Part shown: piece after piece, positions 44,403 through 52,963 of the stretch
Layout: every line of letters begins with the position of its first letter
Numbering within the stretch: position 1 is the stretch's first letter
From: CBDCWO01 sp965223405
Lineage (GTDB): Bacteria > Bacteroidota > Bacteroidia > Chitinophagales > Saprospiraceae
Assembly: GCA_965223405.1 (NCBI GenBank)
Contig: CBDCWO010000006.1
Coordinates: 2,976,001-3,040,000, forward strand
Direction of reading: 5' to 3'
DNA: 64,000 nt
Translations under genes and position numbers: made by a program
Notes under the pieces: generated by a model
The model's database searches: none
What the model saw: only the letters and a program-made list of their open reading frames with translations
What the model was told of the DNA's origin: nothing

Positions 44403-45442
44403 AAATCTCTTTTGATCATCTTTATTTGTGAAATGCACTTGGCGGCAGCAGCTACTGGAGATAATCGATCAGACCGAACATCTTCCAGGTAGGAATGAAT
44501 AATTTTCCTGCTCTCCGTATTAGTCAAAAGCATTTGTAACCATTGGTTCTGCAAAGATACGTTAAACCAGTTTTCCTTTTGCTGTTGGCGTCTAGAATGC
44601 CATTTTTTGGAATTTCGCAAATTTTCTTCAATTGAAAAAATACCAGAGGCAATGTCCTCGACACCAAATCCTTCAGTCGCAGAACACAAAAGGATATCGG
44701 GTTTTTTATCCTGACGCAAAATGGATAATGCATGTTGAAATTGCCTTTTAGATTCAAGAGCCAATTGGTATTGATTACCATCAGCTTTATTAACTATTAT
44801 TAAATCTGCCATTTCAACAATTCCTTTCTTAATTCCTTGCAATTCGTCACCGGTACCCGGGTTTATGACCAATATGAATATATCAACCATTTCTGAGATC
44901 TCCATTTCCGATTGTCCGACACCTACAGTTTCAACCAGAATACAATTATACCCAGCGGCTTCACATAAGGTAATGGTTTCGCGGGTATAGGGATTTACTC
45001 CACCTAGATATCCTTTGGAGGGGGAAGATCGCATAAAAATATTTTGGAGGGATATTAAATTCTCCATTCGAGTTTGGTCGCCTAAAATACTTCCACCGGT
45101 TAATTGACTACTGGGATCTATGGTTAATACGGCAATATGTGAAGTAGATGTTTTTTTTAGTTTGGGAGTTAATGCATTGATGAGTGTACTTTTACCTGAT
45201 CCGGGAGCTCCGGTTATACCGATTCGAATACTTTTATCCGGCCGGGGAGGGCATTGACCAAGCAACCATAAAGCATATTGCCTATCCCTTGCATTCAAGC
45301 TTTCCACGCAAGTTATGGCTTGAGCCAAGGCTACTGTTTCCTGCCGTCTTAATCGGTTCCATATGTCCTGCATATCTGGAACAGTGCTTTTTACCAATTT
45401 CCGGGCTTCTGGATTTATGTTACTTTTTTTCTTCACAGTCAT
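44399..45442 (-). CDS. meaB: Methylmalonyl-CoA mutase-associated GTPase MeaB
   Basis: The 347-residue G3E-family GTPase has the P-loop GITGAPGSGKSTL, the DPSS switch (LTIDPSSQLTGGSILGD), ETVGVGQSE and NKADG. MeaB loads and protects adenosylcobalamin-dependent methylmalonyl-CoA mutase. The small mutase subunit is encoded just upstream at 45713, with a 270-bp gap that contains a hairpin. Downstream, meaB is coupled to the M23 peptidase gene by a 4-bp overlap. Confidence 0.95.
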   Translation of the reverse strand: MTVKKKSNINPEARKLVKSTVPDMQDIWNRLRRQETVALAQAITCVESLNARDRQYALWLLGQCPPRPDKSIRIGITGAPGSGKSTLINALTPKLKKTSTSHIAVLTIDPSSQLTGGSILGDQTRMENLISLQNIFMRSSPSKGYLGGVNPYTRETITLCEAAGYNCILVETVGVGQSEMEISEMVDIFILVINPGTGDELQGIKKGIVEMADLIIVNKADGNQYQLALESKRQFQHALSILRQDKKPDILLCSATEGFGVEDIASGIFSIEENLRNSKKWHSRRQQQKENWFNVSLQNQWLQMLLTNTESRKIIHSYLEDVRSDRLSPVAAAAKCISQIKMIKRDL

Positions 45443-45606
45443 ATGGCCATCGCGATAAATATAATATAAAATTATAATATGAGATTTAATATTACCAGCC
45501 TGGTCAAATATTTTTAACTTTTTAAAAACCTACAAGTTAAAATGCTATTAAAATCTACTCTTGATGATACTTTCAAGAATTTTAAATCGACCTATGTGTT
45601 GTAATC

Positions 45607-45670
45607 ACAAAGGCCGGCCTGATTTTGTTTAAGTAATTACTGGAATCTCTTTTTTGGAGCCGGCCTTTGT
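45607..45670. terminator. Hairpin with 12-bp perfect stem between mutA-like gene and meaB
   Basis: ACAAAGGCCGGC (45607-45618) pairs exactly with GCCGGCCTTTGT (45659-45670), leaving a 40-nt loop. It lies about 40 bp after the stop of the mutase subunit gene. T-runs are short on both strands, so it may be a weak terminator, a processing site, or a small repeat element. Confidence 0.55.
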
Positions 45671-45712
45671 TTTGGATTATTATTTCATAATAAAAACGCC
45701 AGATTCAACAAT

Positions 45713-46801
45713 TCAGTGTTCCTGCCAATGATTCCATGCTTTTTCAGCCAACTGTTCGGTTAGTGAATCCAAAATCAGACTCCCAGCAGCAGGATCGGGA
45801 ATAGAGTGTAAATTGCTTTCTAACTGCAGTAAATGGTGAATGTTCCTGGTAATGCGAGGGTAAAATTCTGAATTGTTTTGACTTTCCAGGTTGAAACTTA
45901 ATCTATCTGCACCTCCGGCAATTGCAGCCAGACCCAACATAGTAGAGCGAATCAAATTGTGATAGGCATGCTTTTGATCAGTAAAGTTGGAAATGCATAC
46001 ATCTATGAATGGTATACTTCGGTTATTGGTAATGTACTCATGCAATAGTGCGGCCAACCAGCGGATTGCTCGCAAAAAGCAAATAGTTTTGACCGTAGAC
46101 ATGGAAGAAAACACCTTGATTTTGGTCAATTGTGGTATTAAGGCTAAATCCAAACCTTCCTTCTCGCATTGCCGATATAAATCGTATAACTGATTCAGGC
46201 CTTTCACCAGGGATTGCACCAATGAAGTTCCCTCGGATATTTCAATATGAAAAAACCTAAATCCAGGAAACTGTTGGTAATATTCTTTGACCGTTTGGAT
46301 CCACGGAGACCAACTCTCACTGACATTGGTAACAAAACTTCCGGTGATAAGTGTACGATTGGCACCATGTAACTCGATGTATTGATCCCATTCTTGGAGC
46401 GAAACTATTGCCTTTTCCAGGATTGAGAACAGAAAGTGCAAATCAATAATTTCTATCTGTACTTCAGAAAAATTGGTCTGAAAATCTGACAGATAAAGGG
46501 TCTTGTTAATCCGAAATTCCGGTGCATTTATGCCAGTTCGTAGAGATGACAAAAGTTGGTGGTGGTCCATAAAGTCTACTCGTTCACCAATTTGCCAGGC
46601 TCCAGGTAATTTAAATGATGATAAATTGAAGGAGATAGGACAATCCGATTCGTGGGTGAAAGGATCTAATTCAATGCCGTCGTCTATTTCCCACGTTAAA
46701 TCTTCTATATTTTGACCACGCAAGTCTTGAAGAATTTTAGCATGCCATTCCGCTTTAGTAACCGCAGAGAATTCGTCAAATAGAGCAGTCATAATGGTCA
46801 A
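45713..46801 (-). CDS. mutA: Methylmalonyl-CoA mutase small (beta) subunit
   Basis: The 362-residue protein opens with FDEFSAVTKAEWHAKILQDLRG and WEIDDGIELDPF, the typical start of the small subunit. Its C-terminal end has AGGADRLSF and SIPDPAAGS, close to the TIM-barrel end segment PD.A.GSY of the mutase family. The small subunit does not bind B12 and stabilises the catalytic one. At 362 residues it lacks a B12-binding domain. The catalytic subunit (mutB), usually directly downstream, is not there; meaB follows instead after 270 bp. The start ATG could also be four codons in (46792). Confidence 0.88.
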   Translation of the reverse strand: MTIMTALFDEFSAVTKAEWHAKILQDLRGQNIEDLTWEIDDGIELDPFTHESDCPISFNLSSFKLPGAWQIGERVDFMDHHQLLSSLRTGINAPEFRINKTLYLSDFQTNFSEVQIEIIDLHFLFSILEKAIVSLQEWDQYIELHGANRTLITGSFVTNVSESWSPWIQTVKEYYQQFPGFRFFHIEISEGTSLVQSLVKGLNQLYDLYRQCEKEGLDLALIPQLTKIKVFSSMSTVKTICFLRAIRWLAALLHEYITNNRSIPFIDVCISNFTDQKHAYHNLIRSTMLGLAAIAGGADRLSFNLESQNNSEFYPRITRNIHHLLQLESNLHSIPDPAAGSLILDSLTEQLAEKAWNHWQEH

Positions 46802-46901
46802 AATGTTTTAGCCGTAATTGCTTTTTTTTACCAAGGAGTAAATCCACTGTACAAATTGCACTTATTCTAAAAAATTGAAAACTTATTATTGCCAAATTCG
46901 T

Positions 46902-46909
46902 TATATTTG
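46902..46909 (+). promoter_or_regulatory. Candidate -7 box of the isc operon
   Basis: TATATTTG fits TAnnTTTG, 34 bp before the iscS ATG. A TTG at 46875-46877 might be the -33 element, with a spacing of 24 bp that is a little long. Confidence 0.45.
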
Positions 46910-46916
46910 CTCTAAA

Positions 46917-46931
46917 TTAGATTAAATCTAA
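46917..46931. promoter_or_regulatory. Candidate operator palindrome before iscS
   Basis: TTAGATTAAATCTAA is a perfect 7-1-7 palindrome placed just downstream of the -7 box, across the likely transcription start. Position and symmetry suggest a repressor site, for instance for an Rrf2/IscR-type or SUF regulator. No such regulator gene was seen in the window. Confidence 0.45.
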
Positions 46932-46943
46932 ATAAAAATAAAC

Positions 46944-48164
46944 ATGAGTTATAAGAAAATATATCTCGATAACAATGCGACCACACCTTGTGATCCCAGG
47001 GTTGTTGAGGCCATGTTACCCTATTTTTATGATAAACCTGGTAATGCGGCGAGTCGTAATCACCCTTTTGGATGGGAAGCGGAAGAAGCTGTAGATTATG
47101 CCCGAGGTCAGGTGGCCGATTTGATCAAGGTAGATCCCAAAGAGATTATTTTTACTTCTGGAGCAACTGAAGCGGATAATTTAGCCTTGAAAGGAATCTT
47201 TGAAATGTACAAACGGAAAGGGAATCACATCATCACCCCAAAGACAGAACACAAAGCGGTTTTGGATGCTTGCAAGAAAATTGAAAAAATGGGTGGTGAA
47301 GTTACCTACATTGATGTGCGAAATGATGGATTGATCGATTTGCAAGTGTTGGAAAACGCGATCCAATCGAACACCATATTGGTATCGGTGATGTGGGCTA
47401 ACAATGAAACCGGAGTAATTCAACCCATGAAAGAAATTGGGGCTATTTGTGCCAAACATGGAGTGTTATTGTTTAGCGATGCTACCCAGGCTGTAGGAAA
47501 AATCCCTGTATACCCTCGAGAAACTGGTGTCCACCTAATGGCTTTCAGTGCTCATAAAATGTACGGGCCGAAAGGAGTTGGTGCATTGTACGTAAGTCGT
47601 AAAAATCCCAGGGTAAAAGTTACAGCACAGATTGATGGAGGAGGTCATGAAAGAGGTATGAGATCCGGAACCTTAAATGTGCCGGGAATAGTAGGGCTTG
47701 GTGAAGCATCACGTATTGCCAAAATCGAAATGACTCAGGAAGCGGAACGTCTTTCCAAGTTACGTGATAGATTAGAGGCAGCCTTTCTGAAAAATCTGGA
47801 AGAGGTATATGTCAACGGAAATATTGAGCACCGCATGCCTCATGTTACCAATCTTTCCTTCAAACATGTGGAAGGAGAAGGATTGATGATGACATTTAAC
47901 CAAGATATTGCCCTTTCTTCCGGATCTGCATGCACCTCTGCATCATTGGAACCTTCGTATGTATTAATTGCTCTGGGACTGGGTGATGATCTGGCACATT
48001 CCTCATTACGATTTAGTTTAGGTCGATTTAATACAGAAGAGGATATCGATTTTACGATACAATCTATTTCAAAGGGTGTAAACCATATGCGAGATTTAAG
48101 TCCTATTTGGGAAATGTATAAAGAAGGCGTAGATCTTGAATCTGTGGAATGGAGTGAACATTAA
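46944..48164 (+). CDS. iscS: Cysteine desulfurase IscS
   Basis: The 406-residue class-V PLP enzyme has YLDNNATTPCDP, SGATEADNLALKG, HKMYGPKGVGALY with the PLP lysine, and the cysteine loop SSGSACTSASLEPSYVL with the active Cys. It takes sulfur from cysteine and passes it to IscU for Fe-S cluster assembly. iscU and an A-type carrier gene follow at 30 and 20 bp, so the three are an operon. Length matches housekeeping IscS. Confidence 0.97.
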   Translation: MSYKKIYLDNNATTPCDPRVVEAMLPYFYDKPGNAASRNHPFGWEAEEAVDYARGQVADLIKVDPKEIIFTSGATEADNLALKGIFEMYKRKGNHIITPKTEHKAVLDACKKIEKMGGEVTYIDVRNDGLIDLQVLENAIQSNTILVSVMWANNETGVIQPMKEIGAICAKHGVLLFSDATQAVGKIPVYPRETGVHLMAFSAHKMYGPKGVGALYVSRKNPRVKVTAQIDGGGHERGMRSGTLNVPGIVGLGEASRIAKIEMTQEAERLSKLRDRLEAAFLKNLEEVYVNGNIEHRMPHVTNLSFKHVEGEGLMMTFNQDIALSSGSACTSASLEPSYVLIALGLGDDLAHSSLRFSLGRFNTEEDIDFTIQSISKGVNHMRDLSPIWEMYKEGVDLESVEWSEH

Positions 48165-48194
48165 TTTTGTTAATATTTTAATAAAGTAAAAATT

Positions 48195-48602
48195 ATGGCT
48201 TATTCTGATAAAGTTTTAGATCATTTTAAAAATCCGCGCAATGTCGGAACGTTGGATAAAAGCAACAAAAATGTCGGTACCGGACTGGTAGGTGCTCCCG
48301 AATGTGGAGATGTCATGCGATTGCAAATTGAAGTGGATGAAGAATCAGGTATAATCCAGGATGCCAAATTTAAGACTTTTGGGTGTGGATCCGCGATTGC
48401 TTCTTCCTCGCTGGCTACTGAATGGCTTAAGGGAAAATCCGTAGATCAGGCTTTAGAAATTGATAATATGGATATAGTGGAAGAACTGGCACTTCCTCCC
48501 GTCAAAATCCATTGTTCAGTCCTGGCTGAAGACGCCATCAAAAGTGCTATCAAAGACTATAGAGAGAAAAATAAGGTTTCTGAACAAGCAGAAAATTTGT
48601 AA
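48195..48602 (+). CDS. iscU: Fe-S cluster assembly scaffold IscU
   Basis: The 135-residue protein has the three conserved cysteines of IscU in GAPECGDVM, FGCGSAIASSS and KIHCSVLAEDAI, the Asp beside the first (ECGD), and the HscA-recognition-like segment LPPVKIHC. It builds [2Fe-2S] clusters with sulfur from IscS. Start at 48195 gives MAYSDKVLDHFKNPRNVG, the normal N-terminus. Confidence 0.97.
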   Translation: MAYSDKVLDHFKNPRNVGTLDKSNKNVGTGLVGAPECGDVMRLQIEVDEESGIIQDAKFKTFGCGSAIASSSLATEWLKGKSVDQALEIDNMDIVEELALPPVKIHCSVLAEDAIKSAIKDYREKNKVSEQAENL

Positions 48603-48622
48603 AAGAAAAATATTATTGAATC

Positions 48623-48949
48623 ATGTTATTTGTTGCAGATTCAGCTAAAGAAAAAGTGACCAATTTAATGCAGGAAGCAGATCTGGATGGAAGCTATTTT
48701 ATCCGGGTAACGGTGACTAGCGGTGGATGCTCCGGGCTTACGTACAACATGGATTTTGACAATGAAGAAAAACCAAATGATCAGGTTTTTGAGGATAATG
48801 GGGTGAAAGTAGTTACGGATCTAAAGAGTTTTCTATACTTATGTAACACGACACTGGAGTTTTCGGGAGGATTAAACGGCAAGGGATTTTATTTTAATAA
48901 TCCCAACGCCGCTCGTACTTGTGGATGTGGAGAAAGTTTCGCCGTGTGA
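48623..48949 (+). CDS. iscA: A-type Fe-S carrier protein (IscA/ErpA family)
   Basis: The 108-residue protein has the A-type carrier cysteines: one in SGGCSGLTY and a CGCG pair in ARTCGCGESF at the C-terminus. It passes clusters from IscU to apoproteins. It is last in the isc operon here; hscB, hscA and fdx do not follow, the next gene being in the opposite direction. Confidence 0.95.
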   Translation: MLFVADSAKEKVTNLMQEADLDGSYFIRVTVTSGGCSGLTYNMDFDNEEKPNDQVFEDNGVKVVTDLKSFLYLCNTTLEFSGGLNGKGFYFNNPNAARTCGCGESFAV

Positions 48950-48960
48950 GATTCGCGGAA

Positions 48961-49239
48961 TCAATTATTGCATAAATCACCGGAAGAAAATGTTGGAAAG
49001 CCTGAAGAGGAAATATACCAAAGATGATTAGGTTTACCCGCTATCTTTGCTGAAATATTAGCGAATATGTACACCTGCCCGCTGGCAAGGCAGGTTAAAA
49101 AATGCACACCATAGCTAAGGCTATAACTGCGTTTTTGCATTTGATTTATTCCAGATTCTTTGTTATCCAAAAGAAGTAGAAACCAAGAAAAGAGAATGTG
49201 CGTCCTGGCCAGATCAGGATTGAGGTCTAATATCGTCAT
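48961..49239 (-). pseudogene. Truncated copy of the adjacent TPR lipoprotein gene
   Basis: The first 36 residues (LDLNPDLARTHILFSWFLLL, then NKESGINQMQKR) align with residues about 85-120 of the TPR protein encoded at 49236-50087 (LDLNPSLARAHAQYSWYLLL, NQMK). The DNA at 49140-49235 is also clearly similar to 49750-49860. After that the similarity ends and the rest shows no pattern. Its ATG overlaps the parent stop by 4 bp. I regard it as the remnant of a partial duplication rather than a gene. Confidence 0.65.
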
Positions 49240-50087
49240 GGGAGATTCAATCGCATATAAATTAAATCATACCTTGGATCTTCCCAAAGTGGAGCAAAAG
49301 TAGTATCGATTCCAATCCAGGGGAAGTAAGGATGATGCATTTCAAATGCTTTATCCAACCATGAAAATGCCTTTTCCTTATTGTTTAGGGTGGCATAGGT
49401 CTTAGCGATATAGTAGCTATTCCAATTAACATTACCGAGTTTTAACGAATCGATAAGCTCCACAGCATTTTCCCCATGGCCAAAAAAAGCATTTATATAA
49501 GCTAAATCTCCTTTCCACCTTGGATTTAACTCTGCAGCCTTTAATTGGTTGCGAATTGCCAGCTCATAATTCCCTCTTACAGTTTCTATTATACCTTTTA
49601 CATTGTACGCAACATCATTTTCCTGATCCAACTTCAAGGCATTATTTACTGAATTTTCCGCATTTTCAATTTTACCTTGACCAACCAAGATCCATGCGTA
49701 CCACGCATGCCACAGAGGAGTCGTTGGCTCTGCCTCAACCGCCATTTTCATCTGATTTGATCCGGCTTCCCAATCATCAAAAAGGAGTAGATACCAAGAA
49801 TATTGAGCATGTGCTCTTGCCAGACTAGGATTGAGGTCCAGAGCTTTTATAAATGCTTCTTTAGCCGCTGGCCAATCCCATTCTATATAAAGTTTGGTTA
49901 TTGCGGTGTCTGTTAGCCTTTCAGCCAATAAAGAATCCGACTTGGACAATGTAATTTCAGCTTTCTGTGTTTCATCTTTGGATTCTGAACAAAACCCAAA
50001 TAACATAATTATTCCAAAGAGTATTAACACGCTTGAAGCATGTTTTTTTGTTGGGTTTGAGTTTGTAGATCTATAATTTTTTTTCAT
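49236..50087 (-). CDS. TPR-repeat lipoprotein, paralogue of the cyclase C-terminal half
   Basis: The 283-residue protein has a signal with a likely lipobox (IMLFGFCSES) and about five TPR-like repeats (EWDWPAAKEAFIKALDLNPSL, and so on) ending in FAPLWEDPRYDLIYMRLNL. The same EWDW-type repeat and DPRY ending occur at the end of the class III cyclase encoded just upstream (DWDWLGAEEELKKAI, RQDPRYKNLLTKMRL). It looks like a split-off tail of such a protein that gained an export signal. It starts 18 bp after the cyclase stop, so the two are probably co-transcribed. Confidence 0.85.
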   Translation of the reverse strand: MKKNYRSTNSNPTKKHASSVLILFGIIMLFGFCSESKDETQKAEITLSKSDSLLAERLTDTAITKLYIEWDWPAAKEAFIKALDLNPSLARAHAQYSWYLLLFDDWEAGSNQMKMAVEAEPTTPLWHAWYAWILVGQGKIENAENSVNNALKLDQENDVAYNVKGIIETVRGNYELAIRNQLKAAELNPRWKGDLAYINAFFGHGENAVELIDSLKLGNVNWNSYYIAKTYATLNNKEKAFSWLDKAFEMHHPYFPWIGIDTTFAPLWEDPRYDLIYMRLNLP

Positions 50088-50105
50088 TGTTAATGATTTA
50101 TAAAC

Positions 50106-52142
50106 TTATTCCTGGTTGGCCAGGCGCATTTTGGTCAATAAATTCTTGTATCTGGGATCCTGTCGAAGAGAATCGAAAATGGGCAATGGGACAAGGGAAT
50201 ACATCAAATAGAATGACCTTTGTCCATACGCTTCATCGAGTAGTTCAAATGTTTTGTCATTATTTCCAAGGCCAGCATAAATCAATGCGAGGAGCATGGG
50301 TTCCACATAATCATTAGACGCATGCTCTTTCAATAAATCGATCACCTCATAGGCCTTTTCATCTTGGCCCAAACTGGCATACAGTCTGCCTAAGATTGGT
50401 AATTGACTGTAGTCTCCTAAGTCTATAAGTGCTGTCATTGAATCAATGATGGAGTTTATGAATATTTCATCATCAATATTTCTCAAAACTGAAAGTCTTA
50501 GCTGAAGTTGGCTGTGATACTGACAATCAGAACCAAACAAACGGATTGTCCTGTCTAATTGAGTTTGAGCTTTATCTAAATCTCCGGCATAATAATAGGC
50601 GAATGTTAAATCACAATGTGCAAAGTGGGCGGTGGAGTCCATTTCTACAGCTTTTTCTCCCGCAATTACACTTTCATCAAATTTGCCCATAGCCCATAAC
50701 AACTGACAATAAGAATCATAGGTCTCCCAGTTTGGGTTTTCGGCGATGGCTTTTTTAAGCTCCTCTTCGGCACCTAGCCAATCCCAATCACTAAATAATT
50801 TAATCATCGCCAATTGATGATGATCTTGAGCTACGAAAGGATCCATATCAATTGCTTTTTGCGCATAAATACGAAAATTGGCGAAGGCTTCTTGTGGAGA
50901 GATAGATCCAAATCCCTGCAATAAATAGCTTTCTACCAATGACGAATAAACAGGACCAAAGGTAGGATCTATTTTCTCAGACTGTTTGAAAAAATCTATG
51001 GCCAGGGGAAGGCTTCCATTGACCCCGGAATTCAGATGAACCCTCCCCTTCAGGTACAGTTCATATGCTTTCGTATTGACAACTTGAGTTTGAGAAAAAC
51101 TTGCAGAAACCTGAGGAGACATCGCAAACTCAATTTCCTCCACAATCGAATGAATGATATCCTTATACAGTGTAATGATGTTGACAAATTCTTGCTGGTA
51201 CGTATTACCCCAGATATACTCTTCATTTCTGCCATTTATCAGCCCCACATCAATTTCGATCTGGTTTCCAGATCGGAAAATTGAAGCTTCCAAAAGTCCA
51301 TCCACATTTAGTTCATTTGCGATAGTCTTAAGTGATTTGTCGGTGTTTCTATAAGCCCTCATGGACCTGTATGGTTTAACAGACACTCCAGCTTTTTGAA
51401 GTTTAGAAATCAAAACTTCTTGAACACCGAGTACTAGAAAATCTTGTGTGGTGTCGTTCATCAGATTGGAAAATGGCAGTACTGCCAGGCTATTAATCCC
51501 TGGGCTGCCTTCTAATATAGAAAGCCACCATCCCACAGATATCAACAAGATCGCAACTACAGCTATTGAAAGAGCGTTTCGGAGTCTTAATAGCTTACTT
51601 GCTTCCAGTTTTCCGTGTAAATCTTTTTTGGCAGGAACCACCAAGCCTGGTAAGTTAAGCGCAAATACCTCTCTTGCGTGCGAGTCGTTCTTAAAGTGGA
51701 AAGATCCCAGTCGTACCAAAGGTAGGGTGTCTTGATTTTGAAGTTCAGCAGCTACCTTATCAGAGACCATCACACTGCCAGCAACACCCAGTGATTCTAC
51801 TCTTGATGCCAAATTAACACTGTCTCCAATTATATCTTCTTCGGTTACAATGATATCTCCCAGGTGAATTCCAATACGTACGGGTATGGCAGGGCTTTCT
51901 ATAAATTTTTTCTGCATTTCTGCAGCACATTTGACCGCTGATACAGCACTGTCAAAAAAACTTAAAGTTCCATCGCCGAAGTAATTGACAAGCTTTCCAC
52001 CGAATTTTTGTATTGCGGAATCAAATATCTCCCGATGTTTCTGCCGTATTTGTAGAGCCTGGTTTTCACTCTTCTGCATCAGACTTGTGTAGCCCTCAAT
52101 ATCGGTAAACATAACTGCGGCTAATCGTCGAGGGTTGTCCAT
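50106..52142 (-). CDS. Class III adenylate/guanylate cyclase with TolB-N-like and TPR domains
   Basis: The 678-residue protein has a cytoplasmic class III cyclase domain at residues 5-170 with metal Asp14 (FTDIEGYT) and Asp57 (YFGDGTL), and the transition-state Asn/Arg in NLASRVE. One transmembrane helix follows (about 193-213), then an extracytoplasmic region starting NSLAVLPFSNL, which resembles the FlgO/TolB N-terminal fold, and a series of TPR repeats (about 360-660). It would make cAMP or cGMP in response to an outside or periplasmic signal. The layout is common in Bacteroidota and its ligand is not known. Confidence 0.92.
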   Translation of the reverse strand: MDNPRRLAAVMFTDIEGYTSLMQKSENQALQIRQKHREIFDSAIQKFGGKLVNYFGDGTLSFFDSAVSAVKCAAEMQKKFIESPAIPVRIGIHLGDIIVTEEDIIGDSVNLASRVESLGVAGSVMVSDKVAAELQNQDTLPLVRLGSFHFKNDSHAREVFALNLPGLVVPAKKDLHGKLEASKLLRLRNALSIAVVAILLISVGWWLSILEGSPGINSLAVLPFSNLMNDTTQDFLVLGVQEVLISKLQKAGVSVKPYRSMRAYRNTDKSLKTIANELNVDGLLEASIFRSGNQIEIDVGLINGRNEEYIWGNTYQQEFVNIITLYKDIIHSIVEEIEFAMSPQVSASFSQTQVVNTKAYELYLKGRVHLNSGVNGSLPLAIDFFKQSEKIDPTFGPVYSSLVESYLLQGFGSISPQEAFANFRIYAQKAIDMDPFVAQDHHQLAMIKLFSDWDWLGAEEELKKAIAENPNWETYDSYCQLLWAMGKFDESVIAGEKAVEMDSTAHFAHCDLTFAYYYAGDLDKAQTQLDRTIRLFGSDCQYHSQLQLRLSVLRNIDDEIFINSIIDSMTALIDLGDYSQLPILGRLYASLGQDEKAYEVIDLLKEHASNDYVEPMLLALIYAGLGNNDKTFELLDEAYGQRSFYLMYSLVPLPIFDSLRQDPRYKNLLTKMRLANQE

Positions 52143-52568
52143 TTAGGATAAAATCTTATTCGTATAAGGTAAAAAAATATTAGCAGATAATCAACCATAG
52201 GTATGAGTATTATTATTGACCCCGGTATCCTCATTTAGATTTCCCTCGCACGATATCAGATATTCTTAATATTGGTTAATGAAACCTCATGCTCTAAAAT
52301 ATTGTGCTTAGCATTCACTAACTGAGTTGATATGTGATCCCAGCATTCTTTGTTCTGCAAATCTCAAGTATGTTATAGGTAAACATGCCGCAGTGTCATT
52401 AATTCCAATTGGGGATCAAAGTTTCTGCAAGCCTATCCCTGCAGGTTGATTTCATTTCTGATAATTTGAATTTAGGTAAAAAAGTATAAAATATATTATG
52501 GCAAGAACCACTAGGGTTTTTCAGGATTTATAAATATATGTGGAATTTCAAAAATTGGAAAGCTCTTC
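52143..52568. other. Non-coding region upstream of the cyclase gene
   Basis: About 425 bp with no supported gene; it includes the upstream region of the cyclase gene. No promoter box, hairpin or repeat was found. Confidence 0.5.
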
Positions 52569-52910
52569 TTACTTATTTACTTCTAATCTACGAAACACTG
52601 CTCGAATCCTTGCCAAGGCCTCAGGAATACTAAATGGTATGCTAAAATAATCGTCGGCCCCAATATCTAGACCATTAGTAATCTTATCAAATACCTCTTC
52701 CCATGCATTTAATCAAAATAATAGGAATATTCGGTTTCTACTTTTTTAATTTTTTGCAGACTTCCGAATCACACATACCAGGAAGCTTGATATCAAGTCA
52801 TAAGAGATCAATGCGCGGTTCACTCGTCATTGCTTGGCTCTCTTTACCATTGGATCATTTTGTGACCACATAGCCTTTAAATGTGCATTAACAATCAATA
52901 TGTTTTTGCT
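52569..52910 (-). pseudogene. Decayed OmpR-type response regulator receiver domain
   Basis: On the minus strand the frame reads SKNILIVNAHLKAMW (receiver strand 1), then after a frame change PRIDLL, a stop codon, LDIKLPGMCDSEVCKKLKK (phosphoacceptor Asp and following loop), another stop, KPNIPI, then after a further break GLDIGADDYFSIPFSIPEAL and ARIRAVFRRL. The last part matches the usual GADDY..KPF..EL.ARI.A..RR, with Ile in place of the conserved Lys. Several stops and shifts mean it is dead. The DNA-binding half is missing: the frame ends at TAA 52569-52571. Confidence 0.8.
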
Positions 52911-52963
52911 AAAGATATGATCTGGATCAGTGTACATATGAGTCAATTTTGGCATATTGCAGG

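Noticed and set aside
46902..46931. Sigma-54 (-24/-12) promoters here and before other genes, given that rpoN is present
   Set aside because: I found no convincing TGGCAC-N5-TTGC site in the intergenic regions I inspected.
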